From the NCBI GenBank assembly GCA_963662175.1, contig OY759222.1, positions 15,200,222 through 15,264,221 on the forward strand: a stretch of DNA of 64,000 nt, written 5' to 3'. A program made the position numbers and the translations under genes. Below the pieces are notes generated by a model. It was not told the origin of the DNA and searched no databases. It saw nothing but the letters and a program-made list of their open reading frames with translations. How positions within the stretch are numbered: the first letter of the stretch is position 1; each line of letters starts with the position of its first letter. This DNA is from Aradus depressus (taxonomy: Eukaryota; Arthropoda; Insecta; Hemiptera; Aradidae). Below are positions 40,990 through 51,239 of this stretch, one piece after another.

Positions 40990-41400
40990 ACATTTATTTA
41001 AACACCGTTCCGAAAATTACAATTCCTAACTAGCTTCTTTGTCAACTCATGATAAATCTCTCTGATTCACTACAAAAAATCCCGAAGTATCACACCCCTT
41101 TTTCCTCCAATATGCCGAGATGATGGCTCTTGGGCTGCATCAGATAGGGTTAAATCCGATATTTCTGCATCTCATCAACAAAAAACATTCATCTCACAAA
41201 CTGATCCTCTCTCAGTCCCTTTCTTCAAAAGTCCAAGAGTTTCCTACAACTTTTGCTACCACCAAAACGAGTTCATCCTTCAGAAGTCATCCGTTTCATC
41301 CAATCAAATTCCCCCAAGAAGTCCCCCAGTTATGACCTCATTATCGCAAAACACAGTTCTACTGGTGGCGCCCTCCTCGAGTTTCTTGTATTTTTTAAAT
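40990..41400 (+). pseudogene. Jockey-type reverse transcriptase, N-terminal RT region
   Basis: In shifting frames: DDGSWAASDRVKSDISASHQ, then KRVHPSEVIRFIQSNSPKKS with PSYDLI and GGALLEFLVFF. Known jockey pattern: GSWA.SD.EKA..FA.HL, then PSEV...I..L..KKAPGYDLI. The sequence is broken off where the 34-bp satellite begins. Confidence 0.6.
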
Positions 41401-41479
41401 TTTATTTAATTTTACTAATTTACCACTACTATTATTTACTTTGTATGTATTTTTTATTACCTACTATTTTTTATTTACT

Positions 41480-42990
41480 TTTAAATTTTATTTACTTTTT
41501 GTACATATTCCTTTCTTTATTTTATTTACTTTTTGTACATATTCCTTTCTTTATTTTATTTACTTTTTGTACATATTCCTTTCTTTATTTTATTTACTTT
41601 TTGTACATATTCCTTTCTTTATTTTATTTACATTTTGTACATATTCCTTTCTTTATTTTATTTACTTTTTGTACATATTCCTTTCTTTATTTTATTTACT
41701 TTTTGTACATATTCCTTTCTTTATTTTATTTACTTTTTGTACATATTCCTTTCTTTATTTTATTTACTTTTTGTACATATTCCTTTCTTTATTTTATTTA
41801 ATTTTTGTACATATTCCTTTTTTTATTTTATTTACTTTTTGTACATATTCCTTTCTTTATTTTATTTACTTTTTGTACATATTCCTTTTTTTTTTTATTT
41901 ACTTTTTGTACATATTCCTTTTTTTTTTTTATTTACTTTTTGTACATATTCCTTTCTTTATTTTATTTACTTTTTGTACATATTCCTTTCTTTATTTTAT
42001 TTACTTTTTGTACATATTCCTTTCTTTATTTTATTTACTTTTTGTACATATTCCTTTCTTTATTTTATTTACTTTTTGTACATATTCCTTTCTTTATTTT
42101 ATTTACTTTTTGTACATATTCCTTTTTTTATTTTATTTACTTTTTGTACATATTCCTTTCTTTATTTTATTTACTTTTTGTACATATTCCTTTTTTTATT
42201 TTATTTACTTTTTGTACATATTCCTTTCTTTATTTTATTTACTTTTTGTACATATTCCTTTCTTTATTTTATTTACTTTTTGTACATATTCCTTTCTTTA
42301 TTTTATTTACTTTTTGTACATATTCCTTTCTTTATTTTATTTACTTTTTGTACATATTCCTTTCTTTATTTTATTTACTTTTTGTACATATTCCTTTCTT
42401 TATTTTATTTACTTTTTGTACATATTCCTTTCTTTATTTTATTTACTTTTTGTACATATTCCTTTCTTTATTTTATTTACTTTTTGTACATATTCTTTTC
42501 TTTATTTTATTTACTTTTTGTACATATTCCTTTCTTTATTTTATTTACTTTTTGTACATATTCCTTTTTTTATTTTATTTACTTTTTGTACATATTCCTT
42601 TCTTTATTTTATTTACTTTTTGTACATATTCCTTTCTTTATTTTATTTACTTTTTGTACATATTCCTTTCTTTATTTTATTTACTTTTTGTACATATTCC
42701 TTTTTTTATTTTATTTACTGTTTGTACATATTCCTTTCTTTATTTTATTTACTTTTTGTACATATTCCTTTCTTTATTTTATTTACTTTTTGTACATATT
42801 CCTTTCTTTATTTTATTTACTTTTTGTACATATTCCTTTCTTTATTTTATTTACTTTTTGTACATATTCCTTTCTTTATTTTATTTACTTTTTGTACATA
42901 TTCCTTTCTTTATTTTATTTACTTTTTGTACATATTCCTTTCTTTATTTTATTTACTTTTTGTACATATTTCTTTCTTTATTGCTTCTCA
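41480..42990. repeat. 34-bp satellite, about 44 copies
   Basis: Unit TTTACTTTTTGTACATATTC plus CTTTCTTTATTTTA, with scattered single-base variants (CTTTTTTTA near 41820 and others). Since 34 is not a multiple of 3 and the unit lacks plus-strand stops in any register, all three plus frames stay open for over 1 kb. They give hydrophobic LFVHIPFFILFTFCTYSF-type repeats, not a gene. Confidence 0.97.
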
Positions 42991-43107
42991 TTTTTTATTG
43001 ATTGTTTTAAATATTTTATATTACCTACTTATTATTTTATCACTCTTTTGCTTAATATTTTTGAACAGATTGTAGAATAATTTGATAAAAAAATAAAATA
43101 AAAAAGA

Positions 43108-43247
43108 TAATATAAATAGAATTAAAGGTGTAATGAATAAATAAATTACTACAAATTTAACAACTTAAAATTTTGTGGAAAGGGCACATATGTTCCTGTT
43201 CCCCGTCCCATCTGAGTCACAACTCTTCATGGTCAACCTCGAAAGCT
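43108..43247. repeat. Direct duplication, copy 1
   Basis: About 140 bases (AATAAATAAATTACTACAAA to CAACCTCGAAAGCTG) repeated at 43510-43654 with few changes. Between them lies a SINE A fragment. Confidence 0.85.
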
Positions 43248-43363
43248 GACTAGCATAAATAATAAAATCTGTGAGATAGACTACGTTTATATTTTATCGT
43301 CCTATAGGTCAGTTCCGGTTGTATAGATGGCGAATGTCTCAAAATCACCTTTAAATTTGTTAT

Positions 43364-43503
43364 TGTGACTCATGCCCGGGCTTTAACTACGAGCCTGGTG
43401 GACCTGAGCACGACTCCACTAATCTCCTAAATGTTGCCTACTCAGGTTTAGTTACATCGGATGAACGTCTTTTTAACGAGTATCTGACATCGTACAGGCT
43501 AGG
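43364..43503 (-). mobile_element. SINE family A fragment
   Basis: GTGACTCATGCCCGGGC through CATCGTACAGGCTAGGG with an internal deletion. Confidence 0.75.
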
Positions 43504-43509
43504 GTAAAA

Positions 43510-43654
43510 AGGTAATATAAATAGAATAAAACTGTCTAATTAATAAATAAATTACTACAAAATTAACAACTTAAAATTTCATGGAAAGGGCACATATGTT
43601 CCTGTTCCCCGTCCCATCTCAGTCAAAACTCTTCATGGTCAACCTCGAAAGCTG
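43510..43654. repeat. Direct duplication, copy 2
   Basis: See 43108-43247. In the minus direction each copy begins after AG with CTTTCGAGGTTGACCATGAA and could encode FEVDHEE followed one codon later by a stop. Confidence 0.85.
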
Positions 43655-43728
43655 TAGAAAAAAAAAATGTCACTTTTGACTCCCAAAAACTGAAAAAATG
43701 AACGCACGAGAACGTGGATCTTACATAG

Positions 43729-43857
43729 GATCCCTGAGGCACGTCTACCAACAACAACAACAGAAAATTTCCCTTCTCCCACTTCTCCCAATGTGAAATT
43801 AAAAGAAATGTCGTTAGGTACAACAGGTTCCTTTACTGCTTTCAGAGAGAAAGCCAA
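43729..43857 (-). CDS. Candidate orphan exon on the minus strand, function unknown
   Basis: A frame reads AFSLKAVKEPVVPNDISFNF, then TLGEVGEGKFSVVVVGRRAS, and meets a possible donor (CTAT|GTAAGA) near 43727. Joining to the AG-flanked copy at 43654 would give ...GILSFEVDHEEF-stop in phase. No ATG and no family recognised. It may be a processed piece or the end of an unknown repeat ORF. Confidence 0.25.
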
Positions 43858-44046
43858 AATTTAGTTGATGAATGCGCTGGGGAAGTACATTGCCGGTGAA
43901 TCTCCAACTTTTCTTTTTCGAGTTGCTCCTAAACCACTACATTTACGATAAAATTTAATTGCAACAAAATTGTAGAGCGCAAAATCTTCTACTGGATAAC
44001 AGGTGCGTTTCTGAGATTCCACGAGTTGTTGGAACGTGGAAAATAT

Positions 44047-44518
44047 GTAAGCTTACATTTTATAAAATAAGTAAAAACTAAAAAGTAAATAATACAATAA
44101 ATAAACTTTTTCAAAAACAAGCTTTTATTTGAATAAACTAAATAGGAATAAAAACAAGCTTTTATTTGAATAAACTAAATAGGAATAAATAAGTAATTAA
44201 TTTTGTTATGATATGCTACGTACTTATAAAGTTGAATCTGTATATATTTATACGAAACAATAATAATTTGAAAAGTAAAAGCTTGTCGCCAGCGAATTAC
44301 GCTATAGTCTAATAAATAATACATAAATAGCCTTGTTAAGGACGAACTTTTACTTTTCAAATTAATATTGTTACGTATAAATGTATACAGATTCAACTTT
44401 ATAAGTACGTAGCATATCATAAGTAACAAAATTAATTATAAATTAATTCATTTTTTAGATAATTTGAATAAAAGCTTGTTTTTAAAAAAGTTTTTTTTAT
44501 TTTATAACGTAAGTTTAC
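44047..44518. mobile_element. Inverted-repeat (MITE-like) element
   Basis: Ends GTAAGCTTACATTTTATAAA and, complementary, GTAAACTTACGTTATAAAAT. The arms mirror through GCTACGTACTTATAAAGTTG and TTTGAAAAGTAAAAGCTTG, with about 55 bases between them. The left arm has a 38-base internal duplication (ACAAGCTTTTATTTGAATAA unit). No ORF. Confidence 0.75.
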
Positions 44519-44527
44519 AGGATACAT

Positions 44528-44820
44528 CCTGTAGTCGAGCGGCGCGTTTGTCCGACTCGCTTTCAGCATAGAGGATGGTATTCAAATGAGGATGTGCCAT
44601 GTTGAAACGACAATTGCCTCCTGTTCCGTGTATCTATCTGGTGTTCCGTGATATCCCCCCCGGATGCCACTGAAGGTGTACAACTTTCGACAATCAGGAA
44701 GTTGTCCCACTTCAGTCGACCGACCACCCCGAGAAGGAATGACCTTAGGAAGCAGTCCCACGACGCACTGATTTGAGTCGAGGACCGGTCTCTACAAGGT
44801 TGCACATCGTCACAGCTGAT
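44528..44820 (+). mobile_element. Possible tRNA-derived SINE (third family)
   Basis: TGTAGTCGAGCGGCGCG resembles an A-box region and GGTATTCAAATG a degenerate B-box about 40 bases on; a G+C-richer body follows to about 44820. Single copy. Confidence 0.4.
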
Positions 44821-44950
44821 CTAATTAATATGACAAATCCATTGGACAACAAGCGACAAGAAAAACAGTGTCATGTATTACTTACAAAAAGTACACACAA
44901 ATGAAAGTGAAATTATTGTAAAAATTAAATTTTTTGATAAGAAGACGGGC

Positions 44951-45215
44951 AGCGAAAATTTATTTTATCTGGGAGATCAAATAAACTTGAGGGCGCCCTC
45001 CTTCAAATGGGACGTTAAGCGATGGTCCCGAGCCTGTACGACGTCAGGTACTCGTTAAAAACCCCTGCCCTAGGTGAATAAAAATTAGGGTAGGCAAAAT
45101 TTAGGACTCCCACAGTAGAGTCGGGGTCATGTCCACCAGAGTGACGAAAGAGCGCTCTGGTAGTTAGGCGATATGGCCTTGTAGTTAAAGCCCGGGCATG
45201 AGTCATAATATCTAA
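44951..45215 (+). mobile_element. SINE family A, 5-prime truncated
   Basis: From AATTTATTTTATCTGGGAG to CATGAGTCATAATATCTAAC; lacks the tRNA head. Confidence 0.85.
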
Positions 45216-45219
45216 CAGA

Positions 45220-46060
45220 TTTTCAATATATTAGAAATTATTTATATAATTACAAATAAAACTAAAATGAGAAATTAAAGAAGAAACAACAAGTGAAAAT
45301 ATGTTTGAAGTTTAAACAGAAATTAATAAAAAAACAAAGAATAATATTACTTTCGCTTTTGTTTGAAATGCGGTAATCCCCCAACATTAGCGAATTCGAT
45401 TATTCGCGTACATAGAAATTGGGAATGATCGCGAATAAATGATTCGGTTATTCGCGAAAGTAAAAATGAGTAAATTAATTTATAAATTAAACATTATCTA
45501 TTCTAGTTTTAGTTTCTCATTTCTAATAGACTATATTTTTATTTTAACTATTTTTATTAACATTGGTACAAGGTAGGAAATAATTTAATTCAGAACATTT
45601 TTTTAATCATATAATATGTAGGTAACAATTTTTATTTACAGTCTCTCACGTACTCAGCCATCGATTGTTTTTTGTTTATTATCTAAATGTAAATGCGATT
45701 ATTGTTAAATCGTAAAATTGTTTACGGAATAGAATAGAATAGAATAGAATAACGGTTATAAAACAAAAATCAACTACTTACCATTTTTATCTCAATCTTC
45801 ATTTTTTTTTTTTTTTTTATTGTATTGTGTACATTTTATGCGATACACTTTACGATGCACAATAAGTAAATTTAAAGCGTTGCACTCTCAAAAAATCGGT
45901 CAGATTTCGAACCCACGTTCTTCAGCTCAGAAGATAAGCACGCGTGCTACCGGCGCCCTCATGATTTTTTAAATAAAAACAGCTAAAAAGTAAAAGTTTT
46001 CATAAAAAAAAACAGCTTTTAGAACATTATTAAATAAATTAGTGAATATAGTAAATATAC
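45220..46060. other. AT-rich, one SINE A head fragment
   Basis: A short AGAAT microsatellite lies near 45726-45750. A reverse SINE A head with B-box GATTTCGAACCCACG lies at 45895-45960. No gene. Confidence 0.5.
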
Positions 46061-46061
46061 A

Positions 46062-46480
46062 AAGACTGAACCATTCGCTTTTGTTTAGAACCAATGAATG
46101 GAGACAAATGCCGACGATCAGCTGTTATATATAGACAATCACAGAAGGAGAGTTGTGTTAAGGTTAAGACAGTTCGAGTGAGAGAGATGAAGCGAGCAGT
46201 TCAAGTGACAGTGTTACCAGCCAAGTGAGAGGAGTGTTTGGGTTAACACAGTTGAAGTACGGAGATGAGCCAACGACAAATAAACCAGTGAGCTACTAAA
46301 GAAGGTACTTTTTATTTATTAATATATATGCCCAATACAAAAAATTAAAGAGTGGAGTAGTTATAGAAAATAGTTCTTAAGAATTTTTGAATTTTGTATA
46401 TAATTTATTTTTTTATTTTTGTAAGCTATTTTTATTTTATAATATAGGTTAATTTAAATAAACACAACTTTTGTTCTCGA
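46062..46480 (+). promoter_or_regulatory. Promoter-like segment, possible solo LTR
   Basis: A TATATATAGA box near 46128 is followed by a purine-rich, leader-like stretch (GAGTGAGAGAGATGAAGCG), and an AATAAA near 46455 precedes TTTTGTTCTCG. The order TATA, leader, polyadenylation signal resembles an insect LTR, but I could not define TG...CA ends or a duplication. Confidence 0.25.
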
Positions 46481-46699
46481 TTATATGAGATTCATTTTCT
46501 CTGTCAACCAAGATAATACATTTTTTGCAAATTTAGAAAAATTTGATGGCATCTCAAATTATATATATATATTTTAGAAGAAACCCAAATGAAATAGTTA
46601 TTAGAATACTTTCTTCAAAATTGCACGCCTTGAACTTTCTTTATTTTTATTAAGGCCATTTTCGGAAACAATGTAGAAAGCAAAATTGGAAATGTGGTA

Positions 46700-47245
46700 A
46701 TTTTATTTTTATTATTTACGATGCTAACCTGCTAGTTACAGGTAATAGCCTAGCTGAGAAAGGCCATTGACCGGCGACTAGACAAATGTTCAAGCCGCTG
46801 ATGCAAGTCTACCTTCATGGTTCCTCCTATAATTTCGACTACCCCCCTACCACAGGAATGCTCACTCATTCTTGAGGTGGCTATTACTGAAATAGCCTCC
46901 CTCCTAGCCGTCTCTAGTTTTCAACTAGCCTCAAGCCTCCAGGAACCTGTTCTATTCATGGAAATTCCCATCTTGTTTCGGTCTTCCTGAGTCATTATCC
47001 TCTGTTGTTTTTTTTTTTTTTGGTTTTAGTTTTTATTATCTTTTTTCTTACGAAAACTGAACCTATATAAGCTTTTGAAACTATTTAAAAATCGATAAGA
47101 TTTGTTATTGATTTAAATTCATGCATATCTTAATATATAAAATGTATTTCCTGAGTCTTGGTTGTTCAGTGGGTAGTGTGACTGGGCAGTTGTGGCTGCT
47201 GATCAGCCGAAAGGGATAGGGCAATGGCGTAGCTAGCATTATCCT
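46700..47245. other. Unassigned, weak tRNA-like segment
   Basis: 46730-47000 is a G+C-richer stretch without a long frame. Near 47156 GGTTGTTCAGTGGGTAGTG resembles an A-box but has no B-box. Confidence 0.3.
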
Positions 47246-47276
47246 CCGGGGGGGGGGGGGGGGGGGGGCACCGTTT

Positions 47277-47828
47277 AATTAAACTTAATAATTAACAATC
47301 AGGTACCAAACACAAAATATAAGTATGTCATAACAAAATAATAAACAGAAAAAATCAACAATAGTAAATAATTATTAATAACTAAGGCACATTAGTCAAT
47401 TTCAATATTTTTTATTAATAATTAATAATTAAACTTAATAATTAACAATCAGGTACCAAACACAAAATATTAGTATGTTATAACAAAATAATAAACAGAA
47501 AAAATCAACAATAGTAAATAATTATTAATAACTAAGGCACATTAGTCAATTTCAATATTTTTTATTAATAATTAATAATTAAACTTAATAATTAACAATC
47601 AGGTACCAAACACAAAATATTAGTATGTTATAACAAAATAATAAACAGAAAAAATCAACAATAGTAAATAATTATTAATAACTAAGGCACATTAGTCAAT
47701 TTCAATATTTTTTATTAATAATTAATAATTAAACTTAATAATTAACAATCAGGTACCAAACACAAAATATAAGTATGTCATAACAAAATAATAAACAGAA
47801 AAAATCAACAATAGTAAATAATTATTAA
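47277..47828. repeat. 150-bp tandem repeat, about 3.7 copies
   Basis: AAACTTAATAATTAACAATC recurs exactly at 47281, 47431, 47581 and 47731, and copies differ at very few bases. A G-run of about 20 precedes it (about 47249-47268). Confidence 0.97.
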
Positions 47829-48183
47829 AATTTTCATATGTCCAGTCATCCAGTCTTATACAATAGGTAGTACTAGTACTAGTAGTAAGTATCCTCAATT
47901 AAATAAGCCTAATTTTTTTTTTTTTTAGCAAATCGGTCCAACACTTTTTCAGCTGAAATTTATTTTTTACTATTTCATTCTCATTCAGCTGATAGCACTA
48001 AATGTACTTTAAAAAACAAAATTTTCCCCGTTTACGGCTTTCATTGAATACATTCTAAAATATGCAGTTAAGCTTAATAGTCTTTTTATTTTAGGTAAAC
48101 ATTGCACCGCCGTGTGGAGTTTTTAGGAGATATTTTAAAATTGCCGCGCGTTTTCTTGTAACACGCACGACGAGTTCGGTAAA

Positions 48184-48330
48184 CTCTTATACTTCTCCGA
48201 TTGGTAGCTTTCGTTGGAGTCCAAACTTTAAGAAAGCGTAGTTTGAATCCGAATAACGGTTGACAGGGAACTGAAGCTTTCTATATTCTTCTAATGTCTT
48301 GACTGTAATGTTTGTCTGTGGTGTAGCTAA
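48184..48330 (-). CDS. Orphan ORF fragment beside a pogo-like insertion
   Basis: The minus strand reads ATPQTNITVKTLEEYRKLQF, then PVNRYSDSNYAFLKFG and LQRKLPIGEV to a stop. It looks coding and ends upstream exactly where the pogo-like element starts. No family recognised. Confidence 0.3.
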
Positions 48331-48338
48331 CCTCTTAG

Positions 48339-49026
48339 TAGTAAGAACCTCTTTAAGTCGAACCTCGATAAGTCGGAAACCTCCAAAACTCGAAAAAAAG
48401 TTTTGTTCCTTTCCCTTCAAGCTCCAAAAACTCCATTACTCGAAATCTCAACCCTCTATTAGTCGAAATAATCAGTGAGTCCCTCTATAACTCGAAAAAA
48501 TAAATTGAACCTCTGTATCTCGAACATAGCAATGTTTTATTTTACAACCTTTCCAACTCGATTATTTGAAACTTATTACCTCTGTAGCTCGAAGAAAAAT
48601 AAGTTACCGACTTGAAGAATTTGCCGACAATGTACACCATTGTTTCTTAGAAAACAATTTAGGAGTACATAATATGCATGGCAATTTATTAATTTATTGT
48701 ATATTATACAATAAATGGGATTACCAATTATCTAAAGCAAAAGAAAATTACTGACTTTTTTTAATACCTACATATACTACGTATTTTTTATTTTAAGGAT
48801 GTTTTGAAATAATGTTGATTTATAATAAATATAAATATGTTTGTTACCTCTGTAACTTGAATTTTTATTTATTTCACCTCTCTAACTCAAAATTAGTTAG
48901 AATGAATCATAACCTCTACAAGTCAAATCAAAATCCGCCTAAGTCGAAATCCTCCATAAGTCGAAAACTCTATAACTCGAATTTTTTGGTGTCTCCCTTG
49001 ATGTTCTACTTATAGAGGTTCTACTG
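48339..49026. mobile_element. pogo/Tigger-like non-autonomous element
   Basis: The right end in complement reads CAGTAGAACCTCTATAAGT; the left starts AGTAAGAACCTCTTTAAGTC. Inside are many CTCGAA/CTCTATAACTCGAA variants, as in the subterminal regions of this superfamily. TA follows the right end. No recognisable transposase; the 62-codon frame at 48566 is unassigned. Confidence 0.65.
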
Positions 49027-49114
49027 TATATTATAATTTTTTTTTAATTAGGTACATTAGATCCCAATTTTCTGGGGGGGGGTGCCCACCCGTGCCTTCC
49101 TAGCTTAGGGGGGA

Positions 49115-49320
49115 CAAACAGAGGCTCAACTCAAAAATCCTAATAACTATCGAAGTAATAATGAATGTACCGAGATGACATTTTTTATTTAAATGGAAGT
49201 TAACAGAAAAACTCTGATAACTTCATTAAACATGAAATTCTGCGGAAAACAACATCGAATTTCTGTCCGATAACATAACTTCTTCTATACATAGCGAGGG
49301 AAGTAAAATGAGCAGCATCT
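49115..49320. repeat. Family B pieces
   Basis: A forward interior piece (CGAAGTAATAATGAATGTAC) and a reverse edge (TTTCTGTCCGATAACATAAC). Confidence 0.5.
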
Positions 49321-49754
49321 ATTCGACAGAACAATTCCGTCTCCTTGACTACGGCTTTCTTGCACCCCCTCCCGCCCCCCTAGATGAAGGAAGCATTTTC
49401 GAAATTAATTATGATATTTATAGGAATTTTTTTTTTCAGGAATCGAATTGTCTTTAAAAAGCACCCTGTATATAATTTTCTTCTATTGCTCTCGAGAACG
49501 TCCATCTAGCAATAATCGAGCGATCTGTATGCCTGTTGGATCCTACCGTTCCACCTTGAATCTTCTCAACTTATTGTTCCTTACTAGTTCCTGACAGAAC
49601 GATAAACCATGCCAAATACCTCATCTGAATATAAAGGAGCAGGCTAGTATACAGAAAGAGACTGAATACTCCGTTCTAGAAGCAGAGCCCCGCCCATTCT
49701 AGCAATAGCCAATTAGATTGGTTCAATGTTCCAGGGCAGCCATTTTACATCCCC

Positions 49755-49935
49755 ATACAGTTATTAGAGTTTTTAAATTAAGCCTCTCTTCTAATCCCCC
49801 CTTCGCTTTGGCCGATTTGGCAGAAACTCGATAATTGTTGTCCTTATTAAGTTCAGGTCGTACATATAAAATTTTGTGCGAAACATTCATTCTATCGGGA
49901 GTTATCGTGTTCACAGACACACAGACAGACAGCAA
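49755..49935 (-). repeat. Family B, reverse partial copy
   Basis: GTTATTAGAGTTTTTAAATT to TTCATTCTATCGGGAGTTAT. Confidence 0.55.
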
Positions 49936-50072
49936 TGGTTTTTTTTCTTCATATTTTGAATCTAAAGGAAAACATGAAACATTTTATACGTAAAACTTTC
50001 CATATTTCTCTTTTACTGAAATCTCTTCAACCATAGACGTAAACTAGAAGTCAGATTCTGACATAGAGAGAG

Positions 50073-50262
50073 GGGAGCCATGGTGGCCGTGCGGGCTAGA
50101 GCGTAGGGCTTTGGTCGCATGGTCTCACCATGGTTTGCGGGTTCGAATCCCGTCCGGGAGTGAGTATTATTTCATAGATGGAACTCCCTCCTGGGGCCAT
50201 GGATGTCTTAAGTAACTAGTAAATTACACAGTGACATGGCTAATATGCATCGTACATGTGGC

Positions 50263-50305
<43 letters not shown>
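50073..50305 (+). mobile_element. Second tRNA-SINE family, intact copy with polyA and 12-bp duplication
   Basis: A-box region TGGCCGTGCGGGCTAGAGCG from 50083 and perfect B-box GGTTCGAATCC at 50140-50150, a body of about 110 bases and an A-run of about 40. ACATAGAGAGAG flanks it at 50061-50072 and 50306-50317. The polyA tail distinguishes it from family A and implies an L1-like partner. Confidence 0.93.
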
Positions 50306-50307
<2 letters not shown>

Positions 50308-50429
50308 ATAGAGAGAGTGAAATCTTAACTTTAAACTGGCATTTTTGTTATATGAAGTAAGTAATGTTTGTTTACTTATGTATTGTTTTTTATATGCACA
50401 ATTCAACTCATAGCAGTAATTTCAAGTGT

Positions 50430-50774
50430 TTAGGTTAGGTTTTATGACTCATGCCCGGGCTTTAACTACGAGGTCATATCGCCTACTACCAGAGCGCTCT
50501 TTCGTCACTCTGGTGGACATGAGCCCGGTTCTACTGTGGGAGTCCTAAATTTTGCCTACCCTAAATTTTTATTCATCTAGGGTAGGGGTCTTTTACGAGT
50601 ACCTGACATCGTACAGGCTCGGGACCATCGCTTAACGTCCCATCCGAAGGACGGCGTGCTTAAGTTTATTCTACCTCCCAGATAAAATAAACTAAGGGCC
50701 TCGGTCGGGCTACGAACCCACGACCTTGAGCTCAGAAGTCATGCACGCATACCACTGAGCTACCGGCGCCCTCT
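50430..50774 (-). mobile_element. SINE family A, full length
   Basis: Flanked by TCAAGTGTTTA (left) and TCAAATGTTTA (right), a duplication with one change. Shares diagnostic variants with 38025-38365. Confidence 0.93.
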
Positions 50775-50949
50775 CAAATGTTTATGTATCTCTTCTAGAA
50801 AATGCCTAAACACAGAACCTGCAAAAATACTCTACAATAAGTTTTTTTATACAATATATGATGATAATTTATGGGCTCCTTCATGTTTTTGTTTTTTACT
50901 GTCTAAAATGTTTCTAAATAATTTTATAAGTGACTAAAATATTGATTAA

Positions 50950-51236
50950 CCCGACCGAGGCCCTTAGTTTATTTTATCTGGGAGGTAAAATAAACTTAAG
51001 CACGCCGTCCTTCGGATGGGACGTTAAGCGATGGTCCCGAGCCTGTACAATGTCAGGTACTCGTTAAAGACCCCTACCCTAAATGAATAAAAATTTAGGG
51101 TAGGCAAAATTTAGGACTCCCACAGTAGAGTCGGGCTCATGTCCACCAGAGTGACAAAAGAGCACTCTGGTAGCAGGCGATATGACCTCGTAGTTAAAAG
51201 TCCGGGCATGAGTCATAAAACCTAACCTAACCCAGT
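50950..51236 (+). mobile_element. SINE family A, 5-prime truncated
   Basis: Begins CCCGACCGAGGCCCTTAG and ends CCTAACCTAACCC. Together with 50430-50774 it forms an inverted pair 175 bases apart. Confidence 0.92.
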
Positions 51237-51239
51237 AAT

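Noticed and set aside
41441..43080. Open frames of 544, 515 and 398 codons with hydrophobic repeats
   Set aside because: They are three registers of the same 34-bp satellite; the overlap in all forward frames and lack of non-repeat sequence exclude a gene.
43108..43654. Pair of LTRs flanking a small retroelement
   Set aside because: The direct copies lack TG...CA ends, a primer-binding site and a polypurine tract, and the 260-base interior is SINE and unassigned DNA.
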